DNA of 64,000 nt from NCBI RefSeq assembly GCF_001865015.1, contig NZ_MJGV01000090.1, positions 17,887 to 81,886 of the forward strand, in the 5' to 3' direction. Source of the DNA: Curtobacterium sp. MMLR14_010. GTDB taxonomy: Bacteria > Actinomycetota > Actinomycetes > Actinomycetales > Microbacteriaceae. A program made the translations under genes and the position numbers. Below are positions 43,057 to 52,445 of this stretch, one piece after another. The first letter of the stretch is position 1, and each line of letters opens with the position of its first letter. Below the pieces are notes generated by a model that was not told the origin of the DNA, did no database searches, and worked only from the letters and a program-made list of their open reading frames with translations.

Positions 43057-44097
43057 TCAGGCTGCGGGGACGCCGCCGGGGTAGACCACGGACTTCAGGG
43101 AGTCGGGGTCGGTGTCGCTCTCGAGGGCCTCGCGCACGTCGTCGAGGCCGAAGCGCCCGGTGACCAACGAGTCGAGGTCGATCTGGCCGGAGGCGACCAG
43201 CTCGATCGCGACCGGCCACGTGCCGGTGTAGCGGAAGATGCCGGTGACCGTGACCTCGAGGTTCTGGATGTGCTCGACGGGCAGGCTCATCTCGGAGTTG
43301 CCGAGGCCGACCAGGACGGCGGCGCCGGCGGGTCCGACGGCCTTGATGCCGTCGGAGACCGCGCGGGGTGCACCGCTGGCGTCGATGAAGGCGTCGACGG
43401 GGACGATGTCGGACGCGACCGACACGACGGTGGGGTCGACGACCTCGGTGGCACCGTAGGACAGTGCCCGCTCACGCCGCTCGGCGACGAGGTCGCTGAC
43501 GACGATGCGGCTGGCGCCGAAGGCCTTGGCGGTCTGGGCGCAGATGATGCCGATCGGACCGGCACCGGCGATGAGGACCGAGGAGCCGGGGACGATCCGC
43601 GCTTTGCGGACCGCGGCGATGGCGACGGAGAGCGGTTCCAGGAGGGCGCCGGCCTCGAACGACACGGAGTCGGGCAGCGGGTGGGCGAACTCGGCCTCGA
43701 TGGTGACGTACTCGGCGAAGGCGCCGTCGACCGGCGGCGTCGCGTAGAAGCGCATGTGCGGGCAGAGGTTGTAGCGGCCGGCCAGGCACTGAGCGCAGCG
43801 GTGGCAGGGGCGCTGCGGCTCGACGGCGACGCGCTCCCCGATGCGGGCGGCGTCGACGCCCTCGCCGACGGCGGTGATCGTGCCGGAGAGCTCGTGGCCG
43901 AGGACGAGGGGCTCCTCCACGACGAAGTCGCCGATGCGGCCGTGGCGGAAGTAGTGCACGTCGGAGCCGCAGACGCCGACCGCCGCGACCTGGACGAGCA
44001 CGTCGCCGGGGTCGACGGCGGGGACGGGGCGGTCCTCGACGGTGAGGGCGTCCTGGCCCTGCAGGACGCTGACGCGCTGGGTGTCGGTGGTGCTCAT
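43057..44097 (-). CDS. Zinc-dependent polyol/sorbitol dehydrogenase-type alcohol dehydrogenase
   Basis: A 346-residue medium-chain dehydrogenase of the L-iditol/xylitol dehydrogenase group. The catalytic zinc site is in GVCGSDVHYF (Cys near residue 43) and GHELSGTITAVGEGV (His near 68). The structural zinc cysteines are in CHRCAQCLAGRYNLC (about 98-112). The NAD-binding motif is VLIAGAGPIGIICAQTAKAFG near 173-193. Expected reaction: NAD-linked oxidation of a polyol such as xylitol or sorbitol to a ketose. It overlaps the ROK regulator gene by four bases and is the last gene of the leftward operon opposite xylA. Confidence 0.9.
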   Translation of the reverse strand: MSTTDTQRVSVLQGQDALTVEDRPVPAVDPGDVLVQVAAVGVCGSDVHYFRHGRIGDFVVEEPLVLGHELSGTITAVGEGVDAARIGERVAVEPQRPCHRCAQCLAGRYNLCPHMRFYATPPVDGAFAEYVTIEAEFAHPLPDSVSFEAGALLEPLSVAIAAVRKARIVPGSSVLIAGAGPIGIICAQTAKAFGASRIVVSDLVAERRERALSYGATEVVDPTVVSVASDIVPVDAFIDASGAPRAVSDGIKAVGPAGAAVLVGLGNSEMSLPVEHIQNLEVTVTGIFRYTGTWPVAIELVASGQIDLDSLVTGRFGLDDVREALESDTDPDSLKSVVYPGGVPAA

Positions 44098-45566
44098 GCG
44101 GTGCTCGCTCTCTGGTGCGTGGTGGCGACCCGGGTGGGGTGGCCGGTCGGGTCGGTGTCGGCGGCCCGGGTGGGGTGGCCGGTCGGGTCGGTGTCGGCGA
44201 CCCGGGGCGGGTGGCCGGTCGGGTCGGTGTCGGCGACCCGGGCCGGGTGGCCGGTCGGGTCGGTGTCGGCGACCCGGGTGGGGTCGTCGAGGAGGTCGCG
44301 GAAGCCGATCTCGGCGGCTCCGCGGAGCAGGACGTCCCGGCCGAGGGCGGCGGGGACGATGCGGACGCGGTCGGCCATGGCGGCCATCGACTGCTCCCGC
44401 ACGGCGGTGACGATGCGGTCCCCCACGTGCCCGAGCAGCACGCCGAGGAACCCACCGAGGACGACGACCGCGGGGTTCACGGTGTGGATGGCGTTGCGGA
44501 GCCCGGTGGCCAGCGCTGCCACCTGCCGGTCGACGACGCGCGTGATCGCGGATGGCCCGTCGGGGAGCGCTCCGGCGTCGGCCGGCGTCGCGGTGTCGGC
44601 CCGCGCCGCGTCCTCGGCCAGCGCCGCCGCGAGCGCCTGCAGGTCGTCGGCGGGGACCCCGGTGACGGCGACGAGCGCCGCACGGGAGGCCTCGGTCTCC
44701 AGGCACCCGATCGCGCCGCAGTGGCAGCGGATGCCGTTCGCGGCGACGAAGGTGTGGCCCATCTCGCCCGCGTACCCGTCGGCACCGTTGAGCGGTCGGC
44801 CGGCGCTGATCACGCCGCCACCGATGCCGCTCGCGCCGCCGTTGAGGTAGATGAGGTCGCGGACGCCCCGGCCGCTGCCGTACAGGTGCTCCGCCCGGGC
44901 ACCGAGGTTGGCGTCGTTCGCGACCCGGACGGGGTGCCCGGTGGCGGCGGCGAGGGGTTCCGCGAAGGGCTCGTCGCGCCAGCCGAGGTGCGGGGCGTAC
45001 CGGACCAGGCCGTCCTCGACGCGGACCGTGCCGGGGATCGCGACGCCGATGCCGACCAGGCGGAGGCCGACGAGCTCCTCGTGCAGGCCGTCGAGCAGGG
45101 CGGCGACGAGCCGGACGGCCTCGTGGGCGGTGGGTCGCTCGGCGGTGTGCTCGGTGACGCGCACGCGGATGGAGCCGTCGAGGCCGACGAGCGCCACGGT
45201 GACGGCGTCGATCTCCACGGTGACCGCGGCCGCGACGACGTCAGCGGAGGCGCGGACGGTCGGGCTCGGTCGACCGCGGCCGGTGCCGGGCGCGGGTGCC
45301 GGTGTGGTGCCGGCCGACAGCGAAGCGCCGGTTGCCGTCCTGGCCCCGGCCCCGGCCGCCGTCGCGTCGCCGCCCGCCCCGGCGGCCGCACCGCCGTCCA
45401 GGTCCTCCCCCACCAACCCGAGGTCGACGAGCTCCCCGACCAGCGCCAGCGTGGTCGAGCGGTTCAGGCCGGTCAGGCGGGTGAGGTCGGCCCGGGTGAG
45501 CGGGCCGTCCTCGTGGACGATGCGGAGCACGCGGGCGGTGTTCCGCCGGGGGACGTCGGTCGGCAC
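44094..45566 (-). CDS. ROK-family transcriptional regulator with C-terminal repeats (XylR-like)
   Basis: A 490-residue NagC/XylR-type regulator. The winged helix-turn-helix is in LTRADLTRLTGLNRSTTLALVG (about 23-44). A Gly/Ala/Thr-rich linker of about 45 residues follows. The ROK sugar-binding domain carries GVAIPGTVRVEDGLVRYAPH, NDANLGARAEHLYG, GYAGEMGHTFVAANG and a zinc motif CHCGAIGCLE. The last 55 residues are four full copies and a partial copy of a 12-residue unit, RVADTDPTGHP plus one variable residue, absent from other ROK proteins. The start is GTG, eight bases after the isomerase stop. It likely regulates the xylA/Gfo divergent promoters. Confidence 0.9.
   Translation of the reverse strand: MPTDVPRRNTARVLRIVHEDGPLTRADLTRLTGLNRSTTLALVGELVDLGLVGEDLDGGAAAGAGGDATAAGAGARTATGASLSAGTTPAPAPGTGRGRPSPTVRASADVVAAAVTVEIDAVTVALVGLDGSIRVRVTEHTAERPTAHEAVRLVAALLDGLHEELVGLRLVGIGVAIPGTVRVEDGLVRYAPHLGWRDEPFAEPLAAATGHPVRVANDANLGARAEHLYGSGRGVRDLIYLNGGASGIGGGVISAGRPLNGADGYAGEMGHTFVAANGIRCHCGAIGCLETEASRAALVAVTGVPADDLQALAAALAEDAARADTATPADAGALPDGPSAITRVVDRQVAALATGLRNAIHTVNPAVVVLGGFLGVLLGHVGDRIVTAVREQSMAAMADRVRIVPAALGRDVLLRGAAEIGFRDLLDDPTRVADTDPTGHPARVADTDPTGHPPRVADTDPTGHPTRAADTDPTGHPTRVATTHQRASTA
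44127..44284. repeat. 36-bp tandem repeat at the 3' end of the ROK gene
   Basis: Copies begin at 44127, 44163, 44199, 44235 and a partial one at 44271. Each reads like GACCCGGGTGGGGTGGCCGG followed by TCGGGTCGGTGTCGGC. The 36-base period preserves the reading frame and encodes a 12-residue repeat. Confidence 0.9.
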
Positions 45567-45574
45567 GCGGAGCC

Positions 45575-46609
45575 TCAGCGCGACCGGGAGAACGCGGCGT
45601 CGAACGAGGCGTCCGGCGGTGCGATGGTGCCGAGCCGCCGCACGAACGCCAGCGCCTCGGGACCGCCGACGAGCCGGTCCATGCCCGCGTCCTCCCACTC
45701 GACGCTGGTCGGCCCGGTGTACCCGATGTGGTTCAGCACGCGGAACACCCGTTCCCAGGGCACGTCCCCGTGTCCGGCGGTCACGAAGTCCCAGCCCCGG
45801 CGCGGGTCGCCCCACGGCAGGTGGCTGCCGAGGCGTCCGTTGCGACCGTCGAGCTGCTTCACCGACTCCTTGCAGTGCACGTGGTACACCCGGTCGGCGA
45901 AGTCGAGCAGGAAGGCGGCGGGGTCGAGGTCCTGCCAGACGAAGTGCGACGGGTCGAAGTTGAAGCCGAACGCGGGGCGGTCGGCGAAGACTTCCAGGGT
46001 CCGCTTGGCCGTCCAGTAGTCGTAGGCGATCTCGGACGGGTGCACCTCGAGCGCGTACCGCACCCCGACCTCCTCGAACACGTCGAGGACCGGTGACCAG
46101 CGGTCGTGGAAGTCCTGGTACCCGGCGTCGATCATCGCGGGTGGCACGGGCGGGAACCCGGCGACGGTCTTCCAGATCGAGGACCCGGAGAACCCGGTGA
46201 CGGTGTCGACACCGAGCGCGGCGGCGGCACGGGCGGTCCACTGCAGCTCCTCGGCGGCGCGCTGTCGGACGCCCTCGGGGTCACCGTCGCCCCACACGTG
46301 CGGCGGCAGGATGTCCTCGTGCCTGGCGTCGATCGGGTCGTCGCACACGGCCTGTCCGACCAGGTGGTTCGCGATCGTCCAGACGCCGAGGCCGTTCTCC
46401 CGCAGGATGCGCTGCCGGTCGGCGACGTACGCCGGGTCCGTGGCGGCGCGCCGGACGTCGAGGTGGTCGCCCCAGCAGGCGATCTCCAGGCCGTCGTAGC
46501 CCCACTCCCCGGCCAGTCGCGCGACCTCCTCGAACGGCAGGTCGGCCCACTGTCCGGTGAACAGCGTGACCGGACGGGAGGCTCGCCCCGCGTCCGCCAC
46601 GGCACTCAC
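45575..46609 (-). CDS. Sugar phosphate isomerase/epimerase-like TIM-barrel protein
   Basis: A 344-residue xylose isomerase-like TIM-barrel enzyme. Metal-site and family segments include [16 protein letters not shown] near 37-52, [18 protein letters not shown] near 198, [17 protein letters not shown] near 222-238, [10 protein letters not shown] near 251 and [13 protein letters not shown] near 306. It probably isomerises, epimerises or eliminates on an oxidised sugar made by the adjacent Gfo/Idh enzyme, whose stop it overlaps (GTGA). Oddly, codons 4-17 are part of the dispersed palindrome family (encoding DAGRASRP), so the true N-terminus may have been altered by repeat insertion. Confidence 0.85.
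   Translation of the reverse strand: MSAVADAGRASRPVTLFTGQWADLPFEEVARLAGEWGYDGLEIACWGDHLDVRRAATDPAYVADRQRILRENGLGVWTIANHLVGQAVCDDPIDARHEDILPPHVWGDGDPEGVRQRAAEELQWTARAAAALGVDTVTGFSGSSIWKTVAGFPPVPPAMIDAGYQDFHDRWSPVLDVFEEVGVRYALEVHPSEIAYDYWTAKRTLEVFADRPAFGFNFDPSHFVWQDLDPAAFLLDFADRVYHVHCKESVKQLDGRNGRLGSHLPWGDPRRGWDFVTAGHGDVPWERVFRVLNHIGYTGPTSVEWEDAGMDRLVGGPEALAFVRRLGTIAPPDASFDAAFSRSR
46570..46596. repeat. Half copy of the dispersed palindrome inside a coding region
   Basis: The left arm and loop of the 41063 copy, CCGGACGGGAGGCTCG plus CCCCGCGTCCG, recur here without the right arm. It lies within the first codons of the isomerase gene and just after the end of the preceding Gfo/Idh gene. Confidence 0.8.
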
Positions 46610-47691
46610 CAGGACTCCGGTCGGGTTCCGGCGGCCACCGGGGCCGGTCGGTCGACACGCGACCCGACGGTCACGACGGTGTGGTCGCGGCCGGCGGTGG
46701 TGATCGCCTCCATCACGTCGAGGACGTGGAACGCGAGGTCGCCGGAGGCCCGGTGCTCGCGGTCGGTCTCGACGGCCCGGGCCAGGTCGGACAGCCCGTA
46801 CCCGCGGCCGGCGTCCTGGTACCCGGCGCCCACGGGCAGTTCGCGCCATTCACGGTCGTCCGCGGTGGCGATGCGCACCGGGTCGGAGAACCGGTTCGGG
46901 TCGGCCACCTCGAGGGTGCCGGCGGTGCCGTACACCTCGAAGAGCGGGCTCTGGGTGGCCCAGACCTCGAACGACAGCGTCACGGTGGAGACCACGCCGC
47001 CCTCGTGCTCGAGGATCGCGACGACGTGGGTGTCGACGTCGACCGGCAGCACGGTGCCCGCGCCAGGACCGTTGGCGATCGTGCGCTCCCGGGTGGACCG
47101 GGTCGTGCTGCCGCTCACACGGACGACCGGGCCGAAGAACGTGACGAGGCTCGTCAGGTAGTACGGGCCCATGTCGAGGAGCGGACCCCCGCCCGGCTGG
47201 TAGTAGAAGCCGGGCGCCGGGTGCCAGAGCTCGTGGCCGGGGGCACTCCACGACACCGCGGCGCCGAGCGGGGTGCCGATCAGGCCGTCGTCGAGCGCGG
47301 CCCTGGCGGTCTGGATCCCGGTGCCGAGGACGGTGTCGGGCGCGCTGCCGACCCGGAGCCCGGCGGCGCGGGCCTGCTCGAGCACCGGGGTGGCCTCGGC
47401 CGTCGAGAGCGCCAGGGGCTTCTCGCCGTAGACGTGCTTGCCCGCGGCGAGCGCCCGCCCGGCGACGTCGGCGTGTGCGGCCGGGATCGTCAGGTTGAGG
47501 ACGACGTCGACGTCGTCGTGCGCGAGGAGCTCGTCGACGCCGAGCGCCAGGACGCCCTGCTCGGCGGCGACGGCCGCGGCACGCTCGGTGTCGAGGTCGG
47601 CGACCGCGGTCAGGCGGAGGTTCGGCAGGCTCGGGAAGTGCTCGAGGTACTGCTTGCTGATGTTCCCGACGCCGACCATGCCGACGTTCAT
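46606..47691 (-). CDS. Gfo/Idh/MocA family oxidoreductase
   Basis: A 361-residue NAD(P)-dependent sugar dehydrogenase. The Rossmann motif is [13 protein letters not shown] (residues 3-15), the catalytic Lys lies in [12 protein letters not shown] near 94-105, and [21 protein letters not shown] near 177-197 is the active-site helix segment with the Asp/Tyr typical of glucose-fructose oxidoreductase relatives. Position between ThuA-like and isomerase genes with 4-base overlaps on both sides implies one pathway. The substrate is unknown; oxidation of C3 of a sugar is the common theme for this gene set. Confidence 0.88.
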   Translation of the reverse strand: MNVGMVGVGNISKQYLEHFPSLPNLRLTAVADLDTERAAAVAAEQGVLALGVDELLAHDDVDVVLNLTIPAAHADVAGRALAAGKHVYGEKPLALSTAEATPVLEQARAAGLRVGSAPDTVLGTGIQTARAALDDGLIGTPLGAAVSWSAPGHELWHPAPGFYYQPGGGPLLDMGPYYLTSLVTFFGPVVRVSGSTTRSTRERTIANGPGAGTVLPVDVDTHVVAILEHEGGVVSTVTLSFEVWATQSPLFEVYGTAGTLEVADPNRFSDPVRIATADDREWRELPVGAGYQDAGRGYGLSDLARAVETDREHRASGDLAFHVLDVMEAITTAGRDHTVVTVGSRVDRPAPVAAGTRPESW

Positions 47692-48380
47692 CGTGCTGCC
47701 CACAGGAGTCCCCTCTCGATGATGGTGCGGACGGGCTCGGACTCGACGATCTCCACCCGGTGTCCGGGGGCGGAGACGAAGACACGGCCCTTCCCCCACT
47801 GGCGGGTCCAGATCGCCGGCGCGGTGACCGGCCGGTTCCAGGCGTCCCACGGGCGGGCGTCCTGTGTGGTGGTCGCGAGCACGTCGTTGTACTCGTCGCT
47901 GAGCACCCAGTACTGCTCGGTGACCAGGTCGAAGTCCTCGATGCCCTGGGTGATCGGGTGCTCGTGGCCGAGGTCCGTCATGTGCACGGTGTACGGCACG
48001 TAGTTGTCGGACTGCTCGCCGATGCGCTCGTCGGGGTGCTTGCCCGCGTGGTGGGCGAACTGGCCGCCGATCATGTGCAGGTAGTCCGCGTTGGAGCGGT
48101 AGGCGTCCGCGATGCCGCCGTGCCAGCCGGCGAGCCCGGTGCCGGCGAGGACCGCGCGCTGCAGGCCGGCGAACTCGTCGTCCGCGATGGTCGTCATGGT
48201 GTTGACCTGCACGACGAGGTCGACCTCGGCCATCACGGCGTCGTCGGCGTACACGGCGGTGGAGTCCTCGACGCGGACGTCGAAGCCGTTGTCGCGGAGG
48301 AAGGGGATGAAGACGTCCGTGGTCTCGACGGGTTGGTGTCCGTCCCATCCTCCGCGGACGACGAGTGCGTGGCGTGCCAT
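47688..48380 (-). CDS. ThuA-domain protein
   Basis: A 230-residue ThuA-like (class I glutamine amidotransferase-fold) protein. It starts MARHALVVRGGWDGHQPVE, and the family signature GWHGGIADAYRSNADYLHM is at about 84-102, followed by GGQFAHHAGKHP. ThuA proteins accompany Gfo/Idh enzymes in the use of trehalose and other disaccharides through 3-keto intermediates; their chemical step is not firmly settled. AGGAGG lies five bases before the ATG. Its stop overlaps the following Gfo/Idh start. Confidence 0.9.
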   Translation of the reverse strand: MARHALVVRGGWDGHQPVETTDVFIPFLRDNGFDVRVEDSTAVYADDAVMAEVDLVVQVNTMTTIADDEFAGLQRAVLAGTGLAGWHGGIADAYRSNADYLHMIGGQFAHHAGKHPDERIGEQSDNYVPYTVHMTDLGHEHPITQGIEDFDLVTEQYWVLSDEYNDVLATTTQDARPWDAWNRPVTAPAIWTRQWGKGRVFVSAPGHRVEIVESEPVRTIIERGLLWAAR

Positions 48381-48433
48381 GGTGCCCTCCTGGTGGGCTG
48401 TGGTCGTGGGGTCGGTCGCGGTCGTGTCGTCGG

Positions 48434-49615
48434 TCACGGGACGGCCGTCCAGCTGCTGCCGTCGGCGGCGCTGCGTTCGACGGCGTCGAGCACGCGCTGC
48501 ACGTGCAGACCGTCCTCGAACGACGGCGACGGGTCGGTGCCGCCCGTGATCGCGTCGACGAAGTCCTTCACCTGGTGGCTGAAGGTGTGCTCGTACCCGA
48601 TGAGGTGCCCGGTGGGCCACCAGGCCGCCATGTACGGGTGCTCGGGCTCGGTGACGAGGATGCGTCGGAAGCCCTGCTCGCCCGCGGGGGCTGACGACTC
48701 GTACAGGCGGATCTCGTTCATCGACTCGAGGTCGAACTGGATCGCACCGGTGGACCCGGAGACCTCGAGGGTCAGTCCGTTCTTGCGTCCGGTCGCGTAG
48801 CGGGTGGCCTCGAACGTGCCGATCGCACCGTCCGCGCTGCCGCCGGTCAGGCGTCCGAGGAAGAACGCGGCGTCGTCGACGGTGACCTGCCCGCGTTCGG
48901 TCGAGGCCGTGCCGGAGAGTCCCACGCCGTCGGCCAGCAGGGGGCGTTCGTGGACGAAGGTCTCGAGCGTGCCGGACACGGTCGACAGCTGTGCGCCCGT
49001 GACGTGCTCGGCGAGGTCGATCGCGTGCGCACCGATGTCGCCGAGCGACCCGGAGCCGGCGAGTGCCTTGTCCAGCCGCCACGTCATCGGGCCCTCCTCG
49101 TCGGTCAACCAGTCCTGCAGGTACAGCGCGCGGACCTGGCGGACCGTCCCGATCCTCCCGTCCTGCACCAGCTGGCGTGCGAACGCGATCGCCGGAACGC
49201 GGCGGTAGCTGAACCCGACCATCGCGCGGACGCCGTCCTCGCGCGCAGCGCGGGCGGCGTCGACCATCGCCTCGGCCTCGTCGACGGTGTTGGCGAGGGG
49301 CTTCTCGCAGAGCACGTGCTTGCCGGCCCGCAGCGCGGCGATGGCGACCTCGACGTGCGAAGAGCCGGGCGACACGATGTCGACCACGTCGATGTCGGGG
49401 TCGGCCACGACGGCACGCCAGTCGGTCGAGGCGCGCTGCCAGCCGTACTGCGCCCGGGCTGCTTCGGTCCGGTCGGGATCACGTCCGACGACCACGGTCA
49501 TCTCGGGTTCGGCGTCGAGGGGGAAGAACCGGGGCGCCGTCCGCCACGCCTGTGAGTGCGCGGCTCCCATGAAGCCGTGCCCGATCATCGCCACCCGGAG
49601 GGGTCTGCGTGTCAT
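48434..49615 (-). CDS. Gfo/Idh/MocA family oxidoreductase
   Basis: A 393-residue oxidoreductase and the first gene of the leftward operon. The Rossmann motif is VAMIGHGFMGAAHSQAW (residues 8-24), the catalytic motif is CEKPLANTVDEAEAM near 103-117, and GSGSLGDIGAHAIDLAEHVTG near 188-208 forms the substrate-side helix with Asp and His. The C-terminal part GHLIGYEHTFSHQVKDFVDAI near 345 matches the long subgroup that acts on glycosides. AGGAG lies seven bases before the ATG. It faces xylA across 97 bases with two operator-like dyads, so the two operons are probably co-induced. Confidence 0.88.
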   Translation of the reverse strand: MTRRPLRVAMIGHGFMGAAHSQAWRTAPRFFPLDAEPEMTVVVGRDPDRTEAARAQYGWQRASTDWRAVVADPDIDVVDIVSPGSSHVEVAIAALRAGKHVLCEKPLANTVDEAEAMVDAARAAREDGVRAMVGFSYRRVPAIAFARQLVQDGRIGTVRQVRALYLQDWLTDEEGPMTWRLDKALAGSGSLGDIGAHAIDLAEHVTGAQLSTVSGTLETFVHERPLLADGVGLSGTASTERGQVTVDDAAFFLGRLTGGSADGAIGTFEATRYATGRKNGLTLEVSGSTGAIQFDLESMNEIRLYESSAPAGEQGFRRILVTEPEHPYMAAWWPTGHLIGYEHTFSHQVKDFVDAITGGTDPSPSFEDGLHVQRVLDAVERSAADGSSWTAVP

Positions 49616-49665
49616 CCGTTCGCTCCTTTGCGATCACGTGCTTGCCACGATCCACCCTACCGCTT

Positions 49666-49701
49666 ATGTTGGGCGCGGCAACATTTTGTTCGACGACGAA
49701 C
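49666..49701. promoter_or_regulatory. Operator dyads in the xylA divergent promoter
   Basis: ATGTTG-GGCGCGG-CAACAT (49666-49684) and GTTCG-ACGA-CGAAC (49688-49701) are two perfect dyads 12 bases from the xylA start, in the 97-bp gap shared with the opposite operon. Their place and symmetry suit binding by the ROK regulator encoded within that operon. Confidence 0.6.
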
Positions 49702-49712
49702 GGTGACACACC

Positions 49713-50906
49713 ATGGCGACGACGCCCACCCGCGAAGACAAGTTCTCCTTCGGTCTCTGGACCATCGGATACAACGGCTCGGACCCCTTCGGCGGTCCGA
49801 CACGACCCCCGCTCGACGTGGTCGAGGGGGTCGAGAAGCTCGACGAGCTCGGGGCCTACGGCCTCACCTTCCACGACGACGACCTGTTCGCGTTCGGTTC
49901 GACCGACGCCGAACGACAGAAGCAGATCGACCGCCTCAAGGGCGCGCTCGAGTCCACCGGCATCATCGTGCCGATGGTCACGACCAACCTGTTCTCCGCC
50001 CCGGTCTTCAAGGACGGCGGCTTCACCTCGAACGACCGTCAGGTCCGCCGGTTCGCGCTCCGCAAGGTCTTCCGCAACGTCGACCTCGCCGCCGAGCTCG
50101 GCGCGAAGACGTTCGTCATGTGGGGTGGCCGCGAGGGCGCCGAGTACGACAGCGCCAAGGACGTGCAGGCCGCGCTCTCCCGCTACAAGGAGTCGGTCGA
50201 CCTGCTCGCGCAGTACGTCACCGACAAGGGCTACGACATCCGCTTCGCGATCGAGCCGAAGCCGAACGAGCCCCGCGGCGACATCCTGCTGCCGACGCTC
50301 GGCCACGCGATCGCCTTCATCGACACGCTCGAGCGCCCCGAGCTCTTCGGTGTGAACCCCGAGGTCGGCCACGAGCAGATGGCGGGCCTGAACTTCACGG
50401 CCGGCATCGCCCAGGCCCTCTACTCGGGCAAGCTCTTCCACATCGACCTCAACGGTCAGCGCGGCATCAAGTACGACCAGGACCTCGTCTTCGGTCACGG
50501 CGACCTGCAGAACGCGTTCTCACTCGTCGACCTGCTCGAGCACGGCTCTCCCGAGGGCGGCGTCGCGTACGACGGCCCGCGCCACTTCGACTACAAGCCG
50601 AGCCGCACCGAGGACTTCTCCGGTGTCTGGGACTCCGCCGCCGCGAACATGCGCATGTACCTGCTGCTCAAGGAGCGCGCCCAGGCCTTCCGCGCCGACC
50701 CCGAGGTCCAGGCAGCGCTCGAGGCCTCCAAGGTGCCCGAGCTGAGCACGCCGACGCTCAACGAGGGCGAGACCTACGACGCGTTCCTCGCCGACCGTTC
50801 CGCGTACGAGGACTTCGACGCCGACGCGTACTTCGGTGGCAAGGGCTTCGGCTTCGTCCGGCTCCAGCAGCTCGCACTCGAGCACCTGATGGGCGCTCGT
50901 GGCTGA
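49713..50906 (+). CDS. xylA: Xylose isomerase
   Basis: A 397-residue xylose isomerase of the actinobacterial class I length, converting D-xylose to D-xylulose (and glucose to fructose). Catalytic and metal-site segments are all present: [12 protein letters not shown] near 51-62 (catalytic His), [16 protein letters not shown] near 88-103, [16 protein letters not shown] near 135-150, [10 protein letters not shown] near 186-195 (Glu ligand) and [14 protein letters not shown] near 216-229 (His/Glu). [16 protein letters not shown] near 245 completes the set. There is no strong ribosome site, only ACGGTG. The stop lies eight bases inside xylB. Confidence 0.97.
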   Translation: MATTPTREDKFSFGLWTIGYNGSDPFGGPTRPPLDVVEGVEKLDELGAYGLTFHDDDLFAFGSTDAERQKQIDRLKGALESTGIIVPMVTTNLFSAPVFKDGGFTSNDRQVRRFALRKVFRNVDLAAELGAKTFVMWGGREGAEYDSAKDVQAALSRYKESVDLLAQYVTDKGYDIRFAIEPKPNEPRGDILLPTLGHAIAFIDTLERPELFGVNPEVGHEQMAGLNFTAGIAQALYSGKLFHIDLNGQRGIKYDQDLVFGHGDLQNAFSLVDLLEHGSPEGGVAYDGPRHFDYKPSRTEDFSGVWDSAAANMRMYLLLKERAQAFRADPEVQAALEASKVPELSTPTLNEGETYDAFLADRSAYEDFDADAYFGGKGFGFVRLQQLALEHLMGARG

Positions 50907-52365
50907 CCTGGTGGCAGGGGTCGACTCGTCGACCCAGTCCTGCAAGGTCACGATCCGCGATGCCGTCACCGGCGCCGTGGTCCGTGAGGGTCGTGCGTCC
51001 CACCCGGACGGCACGTCGGTCGACCCCCGCCACTGGTGGGACGCCCTCGGCACCGCGATCGCGGACGCCGGCGGGTTCGACGACGTCGCCGCCGTCGCGG
51101 TCGCCGGCCAGCAGCACGGCATGGTCGCGCTCGACTCCGAGGGTCGCGTCGTCCGCGACGCCCTCCTCTGGAACGACGTCCGCAGCGCCGACGCGGCCGC
51201 GCAGATGGTCGAGGAACTCGGCCGGGAGGCCTGGGTCGCCCGCACGGGACTGGTCCCGGTGGCCTCGTTCACCGGCACGAAGCTGCGCTGGCTCCGCGAC
51301 GCGGAGCCGGAGAACGCAGCCCGCGTGGCAGCGGTCGCGCTCCCCCACGACTGGTTGTCGTGGCGGCTGCGCGGCTTCGGCCCCGCGGACGAGAGCCCGA
51401 ACGGACCGGACCTCGACGCCCTCGCGACCGACGGCTCCGACGCCAGCGGCACGGCGTACTGGGACCCGGCCCGCAAGGCCTACGACGCCGAGCTGTTCGA
51501 GCTCGCGCTCGGTCGGCCGATGCGCGTCGCCGGTGACGGGTCCACGGACGCCGTCGTCGTGCCCCGCGTCGTCGCTCCCGACGCCGTCATGGGCACGCTC
51601 GACGCCGACGTGACCCTGCCGGGCGGCGCCGTCGCCCGCGCCGGCCTCAAAGTCGGGGCCGGCACCGGCGACAACGCCGGCGCGGCACTCGGCCTCGGGC
51701 TCGGCCCGGGCGACGTCGCGGTGTCCCTCGGGACCAGCGGGACCGTCTTCGGCGTCACCGACACCGAGCTGGCGGACCCGAGCGGGACCGTGGCGGGCTT
51801 CGCGGACGCGACGGGGGCGCGCCTCCCGATCGTCACGACGCTCAACGCGGCCCGCGTGCTCGAGGTGATCGGCGGCCTGCTCGGCGTCGACCACGGTGAG
51901 CTGGGTCGACTGGCGCTGGCGGCGCCGGCCGGGGCCGACGGCCTCGTCCTGGTGCCGTACTTCGTCGGCGAGCGCACGCCGAACCGTCCGGACGCCACCG
52001 CGTCCCTGCTCGGGATGACCCCGGCGACCACTGACCGGGAGCACCTGGCGCGGGCGGCGTTCGAGGGCATGCTCTGCGCGCTCGCGGACGGCCTGGCCGC
52101 CGTCGAGGCGACCGGCGTCACCGTCGAGCGGCTCCTGCTCATCGGCGGGGCCGCGCGCAACGAGGCCGTCCGGACCATCGCGGCGCAGGTGTTCGGTCGC
52201 GACGTCGAGCTGCCGGAACCCGGCGAGTACGTCGCCGCCGGTGCCGCACGCCAGGCGGCGTGGGCGCTGACCGGCGCACTGCCCGCGTGGGACATCGCCA
52301 CGACGACGGTGCCCGCGGACCCGCGACCCGAGGTGCTCGAGCGCTACCGCGACGCGGTGCGCTGA
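50899..52365 (+). CDS. xylB: Xylulokinase
   Basis: A 488-residue FGGY kinase phosphorylating xylulose to xylulose 5-phosphate. The N-terminal ATP site is [14 protein letters not shown] (residues 4-17), [13 protein letters not shown] near 71-83 is the sugar site, and [12 protein letters not shown] near 254 with [11 protein letters not shown] near 275 follow. The C-terminal signature is [20 protein letters not shown] near 414. The GTG start overlaps xylA by eight bases, giving translational coupling. It is followed by a strong terminator. Confidence 0.96.
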   Translation: MADLVAGVDSSTQSCKVTIRDAVTGAVVREGRASHPDGTSVDPRHWWDALGTAIADAGGFDDVAAVAVAGQQHGMVALDSEGRVVRDALLWNDVRSADAAAQMVEELGREAWVARTGLVPVASFTGTKLRWLRDAEPENAARVAAVALPHDWLSWRLRGFGPADESPNGPDLDALATDGSDASGTAYWDPARKAYDAELFELALGRPMRVAGDGSTDAVVVPRVVAPDAVMGTLDADVTLPGGAVARAGLKVGAGTGDNAGAALGLGLGPGDVAVSLGTSGTVFGVTDTELADPSGTVAGFADATGARLPIVTTLNAARVLEVIGGLLGVDHGELGRLALAAPAGADGLVLVPYFVGERTPNRPDATASLLGMTPATTDREHLARAAFEGMLCALADGLAAVEATGVTVERLLLIGGAARNEAVRTIAAQVFGRDVELPEPGEYVAAGAARQAAWALTGALPAWDIATTTVPADPRPEVLERYRDAVR

Positions 52366-52388
52366 GCCCTGCACCACCCGATCCCCGT

Positions 52389-52420
52389 GCCCCCGGTGCC
52401 GTCTCGACGGCACCGGGGGC
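52389..52420 (+). terminator. Terminator after xylB
   Basis: Fifteen-base perfect arms GCCCCCGGTGCCGTC and GACGGCACCGGGGGC lie 24 bases after the xylB stop. The acetylxylan esterase gene begins 26 bases further on, so it may be expressed by read-through or from its own promoter. Confidence 0.8.
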
Positions 52421-52445
52421 TCGATCGTCCCCGGAGGACACCACC

